From assembly GCF_002813555.1 (NCBI RefSeq), contig NZ_CP025057.1, forward strand, positions 1,042,001-1,106,000: DNA of 64,000 nt, written 5' to 3'. Under the pieces are notes generated by a model. It ran no database searches. It was not told the origin of the DNA and worked only from the letters and a program-made list of their open reading frames with translations. The position numbers were made by a program, and so were the translations under genes. Each line of letters opens with the position of its first letter. Position 1 is the stretch's first letter. This DNA comes from Spiroplasma floricola 23-6. GTDB lineage: Bacteria; Bacillota_I; Bacilli_A; Mycoplasmatales; Mycoplasmataceae. Of the stretch, positions 1 to 10,818 are shown piece by piece.

Positions 1-229
1 TCAAGCATAAGGATTCCCCCATTAAAATTTAATAAATGCATTTATCTAATCTAGATAACATGTTGATCATGATGCCACGTTTCAAATTAGTACAAACATA
101 TTTTACACTAATAGTAAAAATAAATAAACCATTAAGATATTAAAGTTGAAATATTTCTAAATAATAATTAAATATATTGTTGTATTTTAAACTTAATTAT
201 TATATTATTTATAGGTCCGAGGTGAAAAT
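1..229. promoter_or_regulatory. rpmB upstream region with candidate promoter
   Basis: No gene is visible between the left edge and rpmB. A plausible promoter for rpmB is TTGTTG at 177-182 and TATATT at 201-206 with an 18-base spacer, followed by the ribosome binding site GAGGTG just before the start. On the minus strand an ATG at 8-6, preceded by a GGGGGA Shine-Dalgarno-like stretch, may be the start of a divergent gene that leaves the window; only two codons are visible, so this is a guess. Confidence 0.4.
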
Positions 230-421
230 ATGGCAAGAAAAGACGGTTTAACAGGTAAAGGTCCTTTGTCAGGTAATTCAAGATCACATGCTATGAATGC
301 CAACAAAAGAAAATGAAACCTTAATTTACAGAAAGTTCAAGTAATGGATGAAAATGGTAAAGTTATGACTTTAAAAGTTTCAGCCAGAACACTTAGAACT
401 TTGAAAAAAATAACCAATTAG
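230..421 (+). CDS. rpmB: 50S ribosomal protein L28
   Basis: A 63-residue basic protein of normal L28 length that binds 23S rRNA in the large subunit. The N-terminal [20 protein letters not shown] and the later [11 protein letters not shown] segment are typical of the family. One Trp is encoded by TGA (KRKWNL). The start is fixed by GAGGTG eight bases upstream. It is monocistronic: a rho-independent terminator follows 25 bases after the stop, then tRNA-Leu. Confidence 0.97.
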
Positions 422-446
422 CAAAATAAAAAAACTACAATAAAAA

Positions 447-475
447 AAAGAAACTCAAAGAAGTTTCTTTTTTTT
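447..475 (+). terminator. rpmB terminator
   Basis: Stem AAAGAAACT/AGTTTCTTT (447-455 with 462-470) followed by a run of T. Confidence 0.85.
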
Positions 476-497
476 ATATATAATTATTATTGGTTAT

Positions 498-580
498 GCC
501 CTCTTGGCGGAATTGGTAGACGCAGCAGACTCAAAATCTGCCGAGAAATCGTATCGGTTCGACTCCGATAGAGGGCACCA
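498..580 (+). tRNA. tRNA-Leu (anticodon CAA)
   Basis: An 83-base class II tRNA with encoded CCA. Acceptor stem GCCCTCT/AGAGGGC, D arm with TGGTAGA, anticodon stem GCAGA/TCTGC with loop CTCAAAA so the anticodon at 532-534 is CAA (reads UUG), a long variable arm, and T-loop GGTTCGACTCC. It stands alone, in the same direction as rpmB. Confidence 0.96.
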
Positions 581-590
581 GTTTGAAAAT

Positions 591-623
591 AAAACAGATT
601 ACAATTATGTAATCTGTTTTTTT
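591..623. terminator. Bidirectional terminator between tRNA-Leu and the minus-strand block
   Basis: Perfect 12-bp stem AAAACAGATTAC/GTAATCTGTTTT with loop AATTAT, flanked by T on the plus side and A on the other. It can end the tRNA transcript and the converging minus-strand operon, whose last stop codon lies in the T run. Confidence 0.85.
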
Positions 624-1242
624 ATTTCGTCATTATAATCATTAATTCTTCTTTACAAACTATTTTAGGATTTACATAAGATATAAATTCATTTGAATAA
701 GCAAATGAGTTAAAAGCTTCTAGATTTGCTTCTTTGACTTCATATTTCATTCCTTCAATTGTTATTATATTTTCTTTTAAACTAAATAATGAAACATATG
801 TATAGTCTTGATAATTATTAAAATCCAAACTATTCTCCCCAGAGTTTAATTTAAATATTACAGAATTATCATTTATTACTTTTAAATTATGCTTAAAAAC
901 ATATTCAATTATTGTTAAATTCATATCATATCTTTTACTAGGATTAACTACCATTGTAATATCTTTATAGTTCATACTTTTTAAATGATAAATTGCTGCA
1001 ATGCCATCTAAAAAATCTTTTTTTGAGTTAAAAGATATAAACTCTTTGGATTTTTCTTTTATTAATTTTAGTTCACTATCTGTTACTTGATCAAAATCAG
1101 ACATTGAAATATCAATTGATACTTGTTTTTCTATTAAGTCTAAACAGCCTCTTTCAATACCCACAATTAAGTGAGTTTTTTCAAATAATTTTAAATTAAT
1201 ATTAGTTTTAGAAATAACTAGTAAAGCTTTTTTATCCTTCAA
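622..1242 (-). CDS. Thiamine pyrophosphokinase
   Basis: A 206-residue protein resembling the TPK/ThiN family, which transfers pyrophosphate from ATP to thiamine to make thiamine diphosphate in the cytosol. The segment GIERGCLDLIEKQVSIDISM followed by SDFDQV matches the G(V/I)DRG...P.(L/I)..GDFDS catalytic region of the family, and length is normal. It is the last gene of a tightly packed operon (rsgA, rpe, this gene), overlapping the end of rpe by 11 bases, which is the arrangement common in Firmicutes and Mollicutes. The Gly of GDFDS is a Ser here. Trp is absent, so the gene reads identically under both codes. Confidence 0.85.
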   Translation of the reverse strand: MKDKKALLVISKTNINLKLFEKTHLIVGIERGCLDLIEKQVSIDISMSDFDQVTDSELKLIKEKSKEFISFNSKKDFLDGIAAIYHLKSMNYKDITMVVNPSKRYDMNLTIIEYVFKHNLKVINDNSVIFKLNSGENSLDFNNYQDYTYVSLFSLKENIITIEGMKYEVKEANLEAFNSFAYSNEFISYVNPKIVCKEELMIIMTK

Positions 1243-1906
1243 GTTTTGAAATCCTCTCTTCTAGATTTTTAATTTTAGAATCTACTAAATAACTTCCAGC
1301 AACAATCATATCAACACCAGCTTCTTGAACTGACTTATAAGTATCTTCGTTAATTCCTCCATCAACTTGTATTAAATATTGATAATTATTAGTATTTCTA
1401 ATTTCATTTAGTAATCTTATTTTATCCAATGATTTTTTTATAAAACTTTGTCCGCCAAAACCAGGATTAACGCTCATTACTAAAATATTTTGTAAATTCG
1501 GTAAGTATTTCTTTATTTTATTAATTTCTGTGTTTGGATTAATTGATAAAGAAGCATTTATATTATTTTTTTTGCAAAATTTAATAAAATCTATTAATTG
1601 CTTTTTATTTAATGCTTCATAATGCATTGTAACCTGTTTAACATTTTTTTGAATAAAAGGTTTTAAATAATCTTCAACTGAGAACCCAACTATTTTAACC
1701 ATTAAATGAAGATCCATTTTAAAATCATAATTATTAACTATATCTGAAAGTATTTTTGGTCCAAAAGATAAATTTGGTACAAAGTTATAATCCATTACAT
1801 CATAGTGAATTCATTTTATTTTAGCTTTTTTTAATTTATCCAAATCTGATTTAAGTTCTAAAAAATTAGCTGTTAAAATACTTGGAGCCACTATATATTT
1901 TTTCAT
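1232..1906 (-). CDS. rpe: Ribulose-phosphate 3-epimerase
   Basis: A 224-residue TIM-barrel enzyme interconverting ribulose-5-phosphate and xylulose-5-phosphate in the pentose phosphate pathway. The true start is MKKYIVAPSILTANF at 1906, preceded by AGGAGA; a TGA-encoded Trp in KWIHYDVMD hides it under the standard code. Visible family motifs: APSIL.AN.., HYDVMD, DLHLMV, VMSVNPGFGGQSF and VDGGI, with the metal and catalytic His/Asp residues in place. Its ATG overlaps the rsgA stop (TAATG), indicating translational coupling. Confidence 0.95.
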
Positions 1907-2796
1907 TAATATTTTCTCCTTCTATTTTGTTCTTCAATTTCTAATTGAACTTTTACATAATCATTGTATATAAATTCTGGAAACACTTTTTGTTCTACAG
2001 CTTCAATAACTTTACATCCAGGAGTATTGTTGATGTGCAAACAATCACTAAATTTACAATTAACTTGCTTAAAAAATTTCATGCTCAAAGCAATATCTAT
2101 TGCCGATATTTCTTTATAATCAAATGATGAAAAGCCTGGAGTATCTCCTATTAAAGCATCTTTATAAATAAATAATTCATTTTTTGTTGTAGTATGCTTT
2201 CCTCTATTTAATGTTTTTGAAATTTCTTGAGTTCTTTCAAATAAATTTGGAATAATATGATTTAGTGTAGTTGATTTTCCTGCGCCAGTTTGTCCTGTGA
2301 ATACTGAAGTTTTAGATTCTAAACTTTTTAAAAAAGCTACTCATTCTTTATCTGTTTCTATCATATTATTTATTAAATATGTTTCATAACCTAAATTTTT
2401 ATACAGTTTTGCTTTAATAAGTTCATCATCATCTTTATTTGTTAAATCAACTTTTGTAAAAGCTAATAAAGGTTTTATATTCAATGACTCTATAAAGAAT
2501 AAATATTTATTTAGTGTATAAGTATTTAATAAAGGATCTTTTAATGAAGTTATTATTACAACTTGATCAATATTTGAAATTCTTGGTCTGTACAATTCAT
2601 TTTTTCTTTCCAAAATATTTGTTAGAGAACCTTTAAAATTTTGACTATCAATTATTTCAAACTCAACATAATCACCAGTAGTTGGTTTTTTATTACTATG
2701 TCTTATTTTACCTGTTGCCTTGCATTCAAATAACTTTTCTTCAAATAATACATATGCATATTCACTTAAAATTTTTAAAATAATGCCTTTATTCAT
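1906..2796 (-). CDS. rsgA: Ribosome small subunit-dependent GTPase A
   Basis: A 296-residue circularly permuted GTPase involved in late 30S maturation. Order: N-terminal OB-like domain, G4 motif TKVD near residue 115, later the P-loop GQTGAGKST, then a zinc-binding C-terminal segment C-x4-C-x-H-x6-C. Several Trp codons are TGA, splitting it under the standard code. Its start is two bases downstream of the kinase gene stop, and its stop overlaps the rpe start, so prkC, rsgA, rpe and TPK probably form one transcript. The same kinase-RsgA-Rpe-TPK order is known from Firmicutes. Confidence 0.95.
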
Positions 2797-2798
2797 AA

Positions 2799-3809
2799 TT
2801 AAATTACCAGTACCACAACAAGCAAAATAATAAGTACTAAAAAGATAATTATAAAGGATAAAAAGAATCTTGTTTTTACTATAATAGGTAACTTATCATA
2901 TGTGGTTCCTACTTTAATTGTTTTTTTACCTTCGCTCAAGATAAGAGTTGCTTTTTTATGATATATATATGGTTTTGAATTATCTGTAGATCTAATTTTT
3001 AATAATTCTTTTTTAACTTCATCTACAGATTCGAATCTATTTTGTGGCTCTTTTTCAATCATTTTTAATATTAGATTTTCAAGACTTTGAGGAATAGAAG
3101 GATTTATTAATTTTGGATTTGTTGGGGTTTCTTTTAAATGTTTAGCAGCTATTTTTGGAGCTTCTTTTGCAATAAAAGGAGCAGTTCCAGTTGCAAATTC
3201 GTATAACATGATACCTAAAGAATAAATGTCACTTTGAGCAGATGGAGCTTGTGCTGCAATTATCTCTGGGGGCATATATTTTGGAGTACCAATAGCTTTA
3301 TTAGTTTCTGTTGAAATACCTTCCATGACAGAGATACCAAAATCTCCTAATTTTACTTCTCCAGATTGAGTAAGCAAAACATTATCTGGTTTAATATCTC
3401 TATGAATTATTTTTAATTTATGAGCTTCTGAAAGAGCATCACAAATTCTTGAAAAATAATATTTTATTTCTTTTAAAGTCATTGAACCAAATTCTTGAAA
3501 TTTATCCTTCAAAGTTCCCCCTTCGACACATTCCAAAATAATAAATCATTCATCACCATTTTGAATAATATCAAAAAGTTTCACAACATAAGGATTTGAC
3601 CCTAACTTTGCAAAAGCCTCTTTTTCAATCTCAAATCTTTCTTGGCCAACAGGTTTAATAACTATTTCTGGAGCAACAACTTTTACAGCAACAATTGTTT
3701 TTGTAAAAATGTCATATGCTTTAAAAACAGATGCCATTCCACCTTTCCCAAGTTGACTTATTACTTCATATCGATCATTTATCATAGATCCTGGATCATA
3801 TTTATTCAT
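2799..3809 (-). CDS. prkC: Membrane-anchored Ser/Thr protein kinase (PrkC-like)
   Basis: A 336-residue Hanks-type kinase. Visible parts: glycine loop GKGGMASVF, Lys43 in AVKV, catalytic loop H136-R-D-I-K-P-D-N, DFG at 156-158, GTPKYMPPE, and an invariant Asp in DIYSLG. The C terminus is one hydrophobic segment of about 23 residues ending in VVVLVI, so the kinase is tethered by its C terminus with essentially no extracellular part: the PASTA repeats of classic PrkC are missing. The ATG at 3809 is chosen because AAGGAG lies just upstream; a longer reading would include that site. The partner phosphatase gene lies upstream, separated by the PAP2 gene. Confidence 0.93.
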
Positions 3810-3839
3810 AGCTTTGCTCCTTAACAATAATATAATAAC

Positions 3840-3869
3840 AAAAAAAGCAGATTTAAATTACTCCGCTTT
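3840..3869 (-). terminator. Terminator after the PAP2 gene
   Basis: On the minus strand, stem AAAGCGGA/TCTGCTTT with a short T run, beginning at the PAP2 stop codon. It separates PAP2 from the prkC operon. Confidence 0.65.
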
Positions 3870-5004
3870 TACTTAAAATTTTGTATTTCAGTGTTTTTTT
3901 TGTTGCCTATTTTATCTAATGAAGCATCAACAACTAGATTGGCAATTCAAATTGTTACAATTGATCACATTCAAGTAAAACTTGTATCAGTAAGTCAATG
4001 AGAACCATTTATTAAGAAACTTAATACCATAATTAATTGATGGAAGAAAAACAAGTAAATAGGAACTACTTTTTTTCAATTAATTGTTTGTTTATCTCTA
4101 GGATTAATAATAAAACAAAATCCCATGCCAACCATACCCATTTGAGCCATGTGACCAGATGGAAATGCATTTGCATTAAATAATTGATCAAGTGATCAAT
4201 TGATACTTTGGGGATTGCCAATTAGTCCATTGAAATTTCACCAAGGTTGATACTCTGGTGTAGTTACTCATTTTGGATTAAATATTATTCAATCTCCTGT
4301 TTTTTCATAATAAATATCAATTCTATTATAGATAACATATTCCATTCCTCTATAATAGTCTCTTCCCATACAAACTTTTACTGTTCCAACTAAACCATAA
4401 GTTATAAAAAAATACATTAATATTTTTACAGATATTTTTCAATATTGTTCTTCATAAAAATTCTTCTTTTTTGAAAAAACTAATTTATAATACATCAAGA
4501 TAGCAATTAAAATTATAAATTGATAAGAAAATATTAAAACTAATATAGTTCTATATTCTGATGGACTTAACAATTTTGCAATATTGTATTTAAGTTGTCC
4601 TTTACCTTCAATATCAACTCAATAATTAAATTTTCATTTTTTATAAAATTTAAAAAACATTAATGTTATTCAAACAATAATAAAAAAACAAATTGTAATT
4701 CAAGAAAATATTTCCTTTTTCATTTTCTTAGTATTTTGTAAATAAAATCAAACATAATCAAGAATTATTATAGTAACAAGTATAAATATAATATATAGCT
4801 CTGTAAAACCTAATTCATGATAAAAAATTGAGATATATTTTAAGAAATCAATCTTCATTATTTTTGAAAAAATATCCATTATTTGAAGATCAAATACAGA
4901 CGCCAAAATGAAAAAAACAAGTTGACAAAAAAAATTCCAATTAATGGAAAAATAATAAAATTCATTAGCCTTTTATTATTTTTAATAAAATAATACCTAT
5001 TCAT
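3869..5004 (-). CDS. PAP2-family membrane phosphatase, 5' end frameshifted
   Basis: A polytopic protein with the PAP2 (type 2 phosphatidic acid phosphatase) signature: FPSGHMAQMG and, later, NGSHWLTDTSF, the SGH and SRxxxxxHxxxD-like motifs, between several hydrophobic segments. It likely dephosphorylates a lipid phosphate or pyrophosphate at the membrane. The intact frame starts at the latest at ATG 4879 (336 residues). The sequence upstream encodes a convincing N terminus, MNRYYFIKNNKRL then a hydrophobic stretch, in another frame from ATG 5004. The two frames join if one base is added to the A8 run at 4927-4934, giving 378 residues. Either a sequencing error, slippage-controlled expression or recent inactivation. 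Confidence 0.8.
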
Positions 5005-5195
5005 TTAGTTCCCGTTAATAGTTGTAAAATAAAAAATTTTAAAATCTTATAATTTTAAATTATACTTTTTAATTATCAACAAAAAAGCATAAAAAAACAA
5101 TACTTTAAAGTGTAAAAAAGAAATTATTTTTTTTTAATAAAACTCTACTTCAAATAGTTTTTCATTTTTATTTTATTAATTTTTTTAAAAAAATT

Positions 5196-5957
5196 TTATT
5201 TTTCAACTTCAATTATTAAAATTGATAAATTGTCAGTTGAGGCATTATCTTTTGCATCTTCAATAATTAATTCAGCTTTATCTTTAAGCTTAACTTTTTT
5301 ATTGCTTAAAGTTGAGGCAGTAATTTCTTCATCCATGTAATCGTGAACACCATCTGTTGTAAGTATATAAGTGCCTTCTTGATTCTCTACATAATAGGTG
5401 TCAATTCTTAAAGTTTTTTGTGGACCTAATGCACTTGTAAGAACTTTTCAAAATGTAAAATCATTTGCTCTTTCATAGACTCCTGACATCTGAATATCTT
5501 TTCTTTCAGCTTCTGGAGTTGAGTTTCATAAATTTTGATCTTGAGTTATTTGAAACAGTTCATTATTTACTAACTTATAGGTTCTTGAATCTCCAACATT
5601 TATTACAAAAGCACCTACATTTGTGAATAAGATTGCTGTTAATGTAGTTCCCATATCTTTTGTTTCAAAATTTTCATTAGAGTATTCAATCATTTCAGTT
5701 AAGATGTTGCTTACTGAATTTCTTAATCATCTATTAACTTCTTTTTGAGTTAAGTTTGAAAAATCCTGTTCTTGAAAATATTCAACAAATTTTTTAACAG
5801 CTATTTCAGAAGCAATTTCACCACAAGCATGTCCACCCATACCATCACATACTATACCAAATGCTTCTCCTGATTTTTTTATTGAAAAATCAAGATTATC
5901 TTGATTTGACTTTCTGTAATTTCCTACATCAGTAAGTTTTGCATTTTTAAATTTCAT
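5196..5957 (-). CDS. prpC: PP2C-type protein phosphatase (PrpC-like)
   Basis: A 253-residue PPM/PP2C phosphatase, the usual antagonist of PrkC. Metal-binding motifs are visible: SNQDN near residue 20, CDGMGGH with D38-G39, and the C-terminal NASTDNLSILIIE with its GxxDN-like Asp. Some Trp codons are TGA. Its ATG overlaps the last 11 bases of rlmN, and rlmN-prpC-prkC is a known order in Firmicutes; here a PAP2 gene intervenes before prkC. Confidence 0.93.
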
Positions 5958-7020
5958 TTTTTATGACACCTTCCCTTTTGGCTCTTAATTGACCGCAAGC
6001 TGCATCAATATCTGCTCCAAATTCTTTTCTAACTATTGCATTAATTCCCTGTTTCTTCAGAATTTTAAAAAATTCATCAATTCTAGTTGATTTTCTATAA
6101 GGATTTTCCTCTACTTCATTGTAAGGTATCAAATTTACATAACCATTAATTCCTCTAATTATTTTTGCTAATTCATTTGCATGTTCTGGTTTATCATTAA
6201 TTCCATCAATTAAAATATATTCAAATGTTACTCTTCTATTTGTTTGATCTACATAATATCTAACAGAGTCCAATAATTTTTCTATTGGATATGCTTTATT
6301 AATAGGCATTATTTGATTTCGTACATCGTTGTTTGAAGCATGTAAAGATATAGCTAAATTTATTTGAGTTTTTAAATCTGCAAATTCTTTAATTTTTGGA
6401 ACAATACCACAAGTTGAAATTGTAATATGTCTTGCTCCAATTTCAAAACCTCTTTTATCATTAATTATTTTAACAAAGTTAAGAACATTTTCATAATTAT
6501 CAAACGGTTCTCCAATACCCATAACAACAATATGACTTACTCTAGCTCTTTTATTATCTGGATCATTTTTATATTTTTCTTTTAAATATAAATTCATTGT
6601 GTATATTTGCTTAACTATTTCATCAACAGAAAGATTTCTTTCTGTTTTTATAAGACCTGATGCACAAAATTTACATGACATTTTACAACCAACTTGAGTT
6701 GTAACACAAACTGATTGACCATATTTTTGTGGCATTAGAACTGTTTCAATAGTTTTTTTATCATCGAGCATAAATAGAATTTTAATTGTTCCATCCTTTG
6801 ACTCTTCTGTAACTAAATCTTTAAGTAAATTTGATGTAAATCTTTTCTTAATAAATTCTCTTAAATCCTTACTCAAATTAGTCATATTATCAAAATTTGT
6901 TTCCATTTTAATATAAACTCAGTCATATATTTGTTTTGCAGAAAATTTTTTAAAACCATTTTCTAAAAGAATATTTTCTAATTCTTCAATTGTATATCTA
7001 AATATGCTTGTTTGTTCCAT
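5947..7020 (-). CDS. rlmN: 23S rRNA (adenine2503-C2) methyltransferase RlmN
   Basis: A 357-residue radical SAM enzyme that methylates A2503 of 23S rRNA and A37 of some tRNAs. The iron-sulfur motif is C112-x3-C116-x2-C119 (CKMSCKFC). MGIGEPFDNYENV and HITISTCGIV are family hallmarks, and the C-terminal Cys lies in DAACGQL. A TGA-encoded Trp (DWVY) hides the first 38 residues; the start at 7020 gives MEQTSIFRYTIEELEN and has GGAGT upstream. It is probably cotranscribed with prpC. Confidence 0.96.
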
Positions 7021-7060
7021 AAATTTTTACTCCAAAATATATTTTATCACACTAATTTTT

Positions 7061-9520
7061 TTAGTTTGAAGACTTATTTTTATTTTGTTCTTTTTTATAA
7101 ACTTTTTTTAATACAAAAAATAATAAAATAGATATTCCAAAACTTAAAGGAATTAAAAATAATGCCAGAATTTTTATCACTTTAGATTTATTATTTTTAA
7201 ATTGATTATCTTGATTTTTGCTATTACTTTCATCCTTTTTATTACTTAAAAGAGTTATTTTTAAATTTTCTCCATTATCATTGAATAATTCTAAATAACC
7301 TATTTTAGAATTATCAATTAAAGAAAAACTAAACTCATTGTCTGATTCTACAATTTTAATATTGTCATTATACTTTTTTAATTCATGATTACTTTTACTA
7401 TATTTAATAATCTCATCACTTAGTTCTATTTCTTTTTCAATTATTTCTTTAAAACTTTTAACTTTTATAACACTTTTTTGTTTTTTATAATTGATATTTA
7501 ATTCAAAAACTCCTTTATCTTTTGGAAATAAAATAATTTCAGATTTATTTTTAGTAAATAAAAGATTCCTTGAATTTGACTCTATTTTTATTTGGTCCTG
7601 ATCTAACTCTTCATAATTTAAAATTTTAATTAAATTTGATGTATTCATTTCACTAATAACTATTTTTTTATCTAACAGTATTGAGCTATTTGTATTAATC
7701 ACTTTTATTTTTACTTTTTTAGTTATTTTTGTTGTACTTGAAATTATTTCAATTTCAAATACACCAGTTATTGTTGATTTAATTGAGAGTTTATTCTTTT
7801 CAAATTTTGCATTTATATTTTTATTTCTATTCACAATAACCAAATTCTCTATTGAATTAGTATCTACATTTATAAAATCACTTTTACCTTTTTCAATAAC
7901 AATAAAATCTTTTTCTAATGAAAAGTAATCTTTTAGTTTTTTAACTTCCACTTCAATTATTTTCTTATTTATTGCATCTATTGAATCTAACTCAATAAAG
8001 CCTTTCCCTACTTTTAAAGCCTTTATTTCTAAAAGATTATTTCCTTGTTTTTTAACATTTATATTACTACTGTTTTTTATTTTTATATTTTTAAAACTCT
8101 CACCATTTATAATAAAAATTTTTCTTGTCTCGTTATTATTTATTTCTATTTTCTCTTCTGTTACTTTAATATATTTAAACTTCATTTCCTCTCCCACAAC
8201 AGGGCTTTCATATACAACTTTGAATTCATTAACTTCATAATTTTTACTTGTAGTTTCAAATTTAATGTCCTTTCAATTTGACATAAGAACATCCTCATCA
8301 AATTTTTCCTCTATATGAAAAATAGTTATATAAAAAGTTAGAATACCTCCATTAGGTTTTTTATATGTATATTTAAAAACTGCAGTTTCTTCAGAATTAA
8401 ATTTTTTTATAGATACTGAGTTTTCTAAATCATTATTATCAAAGTACACATCCTGATAGTTAATTTTATATTCATTAGATAAAAAATACTTTATTTTTTT
8501 ATGATTCTCATAAATATTTTTAAACTTACTTTTATATTTTAAGCCTATAGAGTTGTTTTTCTTATTGATTTCCTTTTCTATAAAAAATACTTTTATATTT
8601 TTTATAATTATTTTATTATTTTCATAAAAATCCACTATTCCAATAATTTTATTTTTCACAAATAAATCTTGATTTAGCTTAATTTTTAACTTTAAACTAT
8701 AATTTGTTTCTTTATTCAGGTTTAGAAATTTATAGAAATTAACATCATTAAATAAGAAACTCTCAAGATTCTCTCTTCTAGCAGAATAGAAATTATTAGA
8801 ATCTACATAATAAGTATAGTAATTCTCCTTTTTATCTTGAAAAAAATCACTTCTAGAAATAAAATTACTTTTAACTGATGTTAAAAGTAAACCACCTCTA
8901 GTTGGTCCTCCTAAAAAGGATTCAAGAGCTGCTTTATCAACTATATTTGGATCTGCTAAAATTTCTTCATTTATAGTTCCTGAAATTTCAACTCCCTCAT
9001 TATTTTGTTGATAAATCTTTTTAAACTTCAGATTTAATTTAGTAAAAATAAAAGTATCAGTTCATTCATCATGATAACTGTATTCTTTTTCAATTTCTTT
9101 TATTTGTTGTCTTTTCTCAAGTTGAATTTGAAAATTAAAATTCTCTTTTACTAAATTTTGATCTAAAGAACTCATTTCTTGATCTATAACTTTGGCATTT
9201 CTTTCTAAAACACTCTTAATATTTAATTCTAAACTGGAATCAAATCAATAATCTTTCATTGTCTCTAATTTGAGTTGATCTAAAGAAATAAACTCTTCAA
9301 TAGTTGATTTATAAATACTACTTTTTTCATTATGTTTTACTTCAACGCCTTTATCAGAAAATTTAGGAATTTCTAATAAATAATATGGTGCTTTAACTAT
9401 TAAATTATTTTTTGTAGATATATCATTTTCCATTAAATTAATAACTTCAAATTTTAATAAATTAGATGAGAAAAAACCGAAGTTAAAAAATAGAAATAGT
9501 AATTTAAAAGCTTTTATCAT
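7061..9520 (-). CDS. Large membrane-anchored surface protein of unknown function
   Basis: An 819-residue protein read through several TGA-encoded Trp codons. It begins with a basic, hydrophobic signal-like segment (MIKAFKLLFLFFNFGFF) and ends with a hydrophobic segment (KILALFLIPLSFGISILLFF) followed by a Lys-rich tail, a type I membrane topology with some 750 residues outside. The body is Asn/Lys/Ile-rich, looks strand-rich and repetitive, and lacks Cys lipobox features. The start is set by GGGAGG upstream. I recognise no domain; adhesin or other surface structure is only a guess. It lies 44 bases after rsmB. Confidence 0.85.
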
Positions 9521-9564
9521 TTTTAATCCTCCCAATAAACTTATCGATAAAAAAAATGAAAAAA

Positions 9565-10818
9565 CTAATGTTTTTTCATTTTGCATATATAAAAACCATC
9601 ATTGTCATACTCAGTTCCAAAAAAAACTTTTTCATAGATTTTTTTCATATCCTTGTGTTTTTTTAAAAAAATATCAATTTGATTTTCATTTTCATTTTTA
9701 TTTATTGTACAAGTAGAATAAACTAATTCAGAGTTTTTAATTAGACATTTATAAGCTTTTTCTAAAAGATCAGATTGCAATTGAATTAAGTTTGAATTCT
9801 CCTCATTTGAATATTTCTTTAGTTTTATTTCTGGTTTCTGTCTTATAACACCATATCCAGAGCATGGAGCATCTAATAAAATATAATCATATACTTCTTC
9901 TTTTATATCAAGTGCATTTTTACAACTTAGATTTACATTTTTAACTCCTAGTCTTAAAATGTTTTCTTCAATTAATCTAATTTTATTTTTTTGAAGTTCA
10001 TAAGCATCTATAGTTCCAGTATTATTCATAATTTGTGCTAAATGAGTCAATTTGCCTCCAGGTGCTGAACACATATCTAGCACTCTTGAATTTTCTTTGG
10101 GATTTAATATAAAAGATGCAAATCCACTTACTTGATCTTGAACAGTTACATATCCATTTTTAAAAATATCTTCATTTATAATATTTGAATCTGATATGTA
10201 AAAATAATCAATTAATTGTGATTTTTCTAAATTATATTTATCCAAATATTGTTCTTCAAAATCTTTAAGAGATATCTTCAAAGTATTTAATCTTAAACTA
10301 ATTCTACTTTCTTTATTAGAATGTAAAATAAATTCTTTTGCCTCTTCTCTTGAATAGTCACTTTCAATTTTTTTAAATAATCAAAAGGGAAAGCCATTCT
10401 CCAAGGGAAAAATATTTTGCTTATTTTTTATATCTACTTTTCATAATTCTTTGTCAAGTAGTTTTTTTGATACTTTATTAACAAAACCTGAAAAATTTTC
10501 TTTAATTGTTTTTGCAATTTCTACAGATTCATTTATTACATAATAGGGTTTTGATTCTAAAAATTTTATTTGATACAAATTCATTCATAAAAGAATCTGT
10601 ATTTTATAGTCAGTTTTATTAGGATTAATGACTTTATTAACTACATATTCCAAATAAATTTTGTATTGAATAGTTCCATAGACTAATTTAAAAATAAAGG
10701 CTATGTCTTTTTTTGACATAGCTTCTTTTTTTATAAGATTATTAAGCAATTTATTTGAAAATTTATTATTTTTAAATACCTCAAATAAAATATTTAATGC
10801 TTCTTTTCTTGAATTCAT
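9565..10818 (-). CDS. rsmB: 16S rRNA (cytosine967-C5) methyltransferase RsmB
   Basis: A 417-residue RNA m5C methyltransferase. The N-terminal NusB-like part (MNSRKEALNILFEVF) is followed by the SAM-binding motif VLDMCSAPGGKLTHL, the LLDAPCSGYG motif with a catalytic Cys, and STCTI with the second Cys. TGA-encoded Trp codons sit in the central part. Its ATG overlaps the gmk stop (TAATG), so translation is coupled with gmk. Confidence 0.95.

Noticed and set aside
22-70. Possible 13-codon leader peptide on the minus strand before the left edge
   Set aside because: No clear ribosome binding site and the downstream gene is outside the window, so it cannot be supported.
2089-2340. Apparent disruption of rsgA and many other genes by stop codons
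   Set aside because: All the interrupting codons are TGA at positions where Trp is expected; the two tRNA-Trp genes confirm code 4, so these are not pseudogenes.
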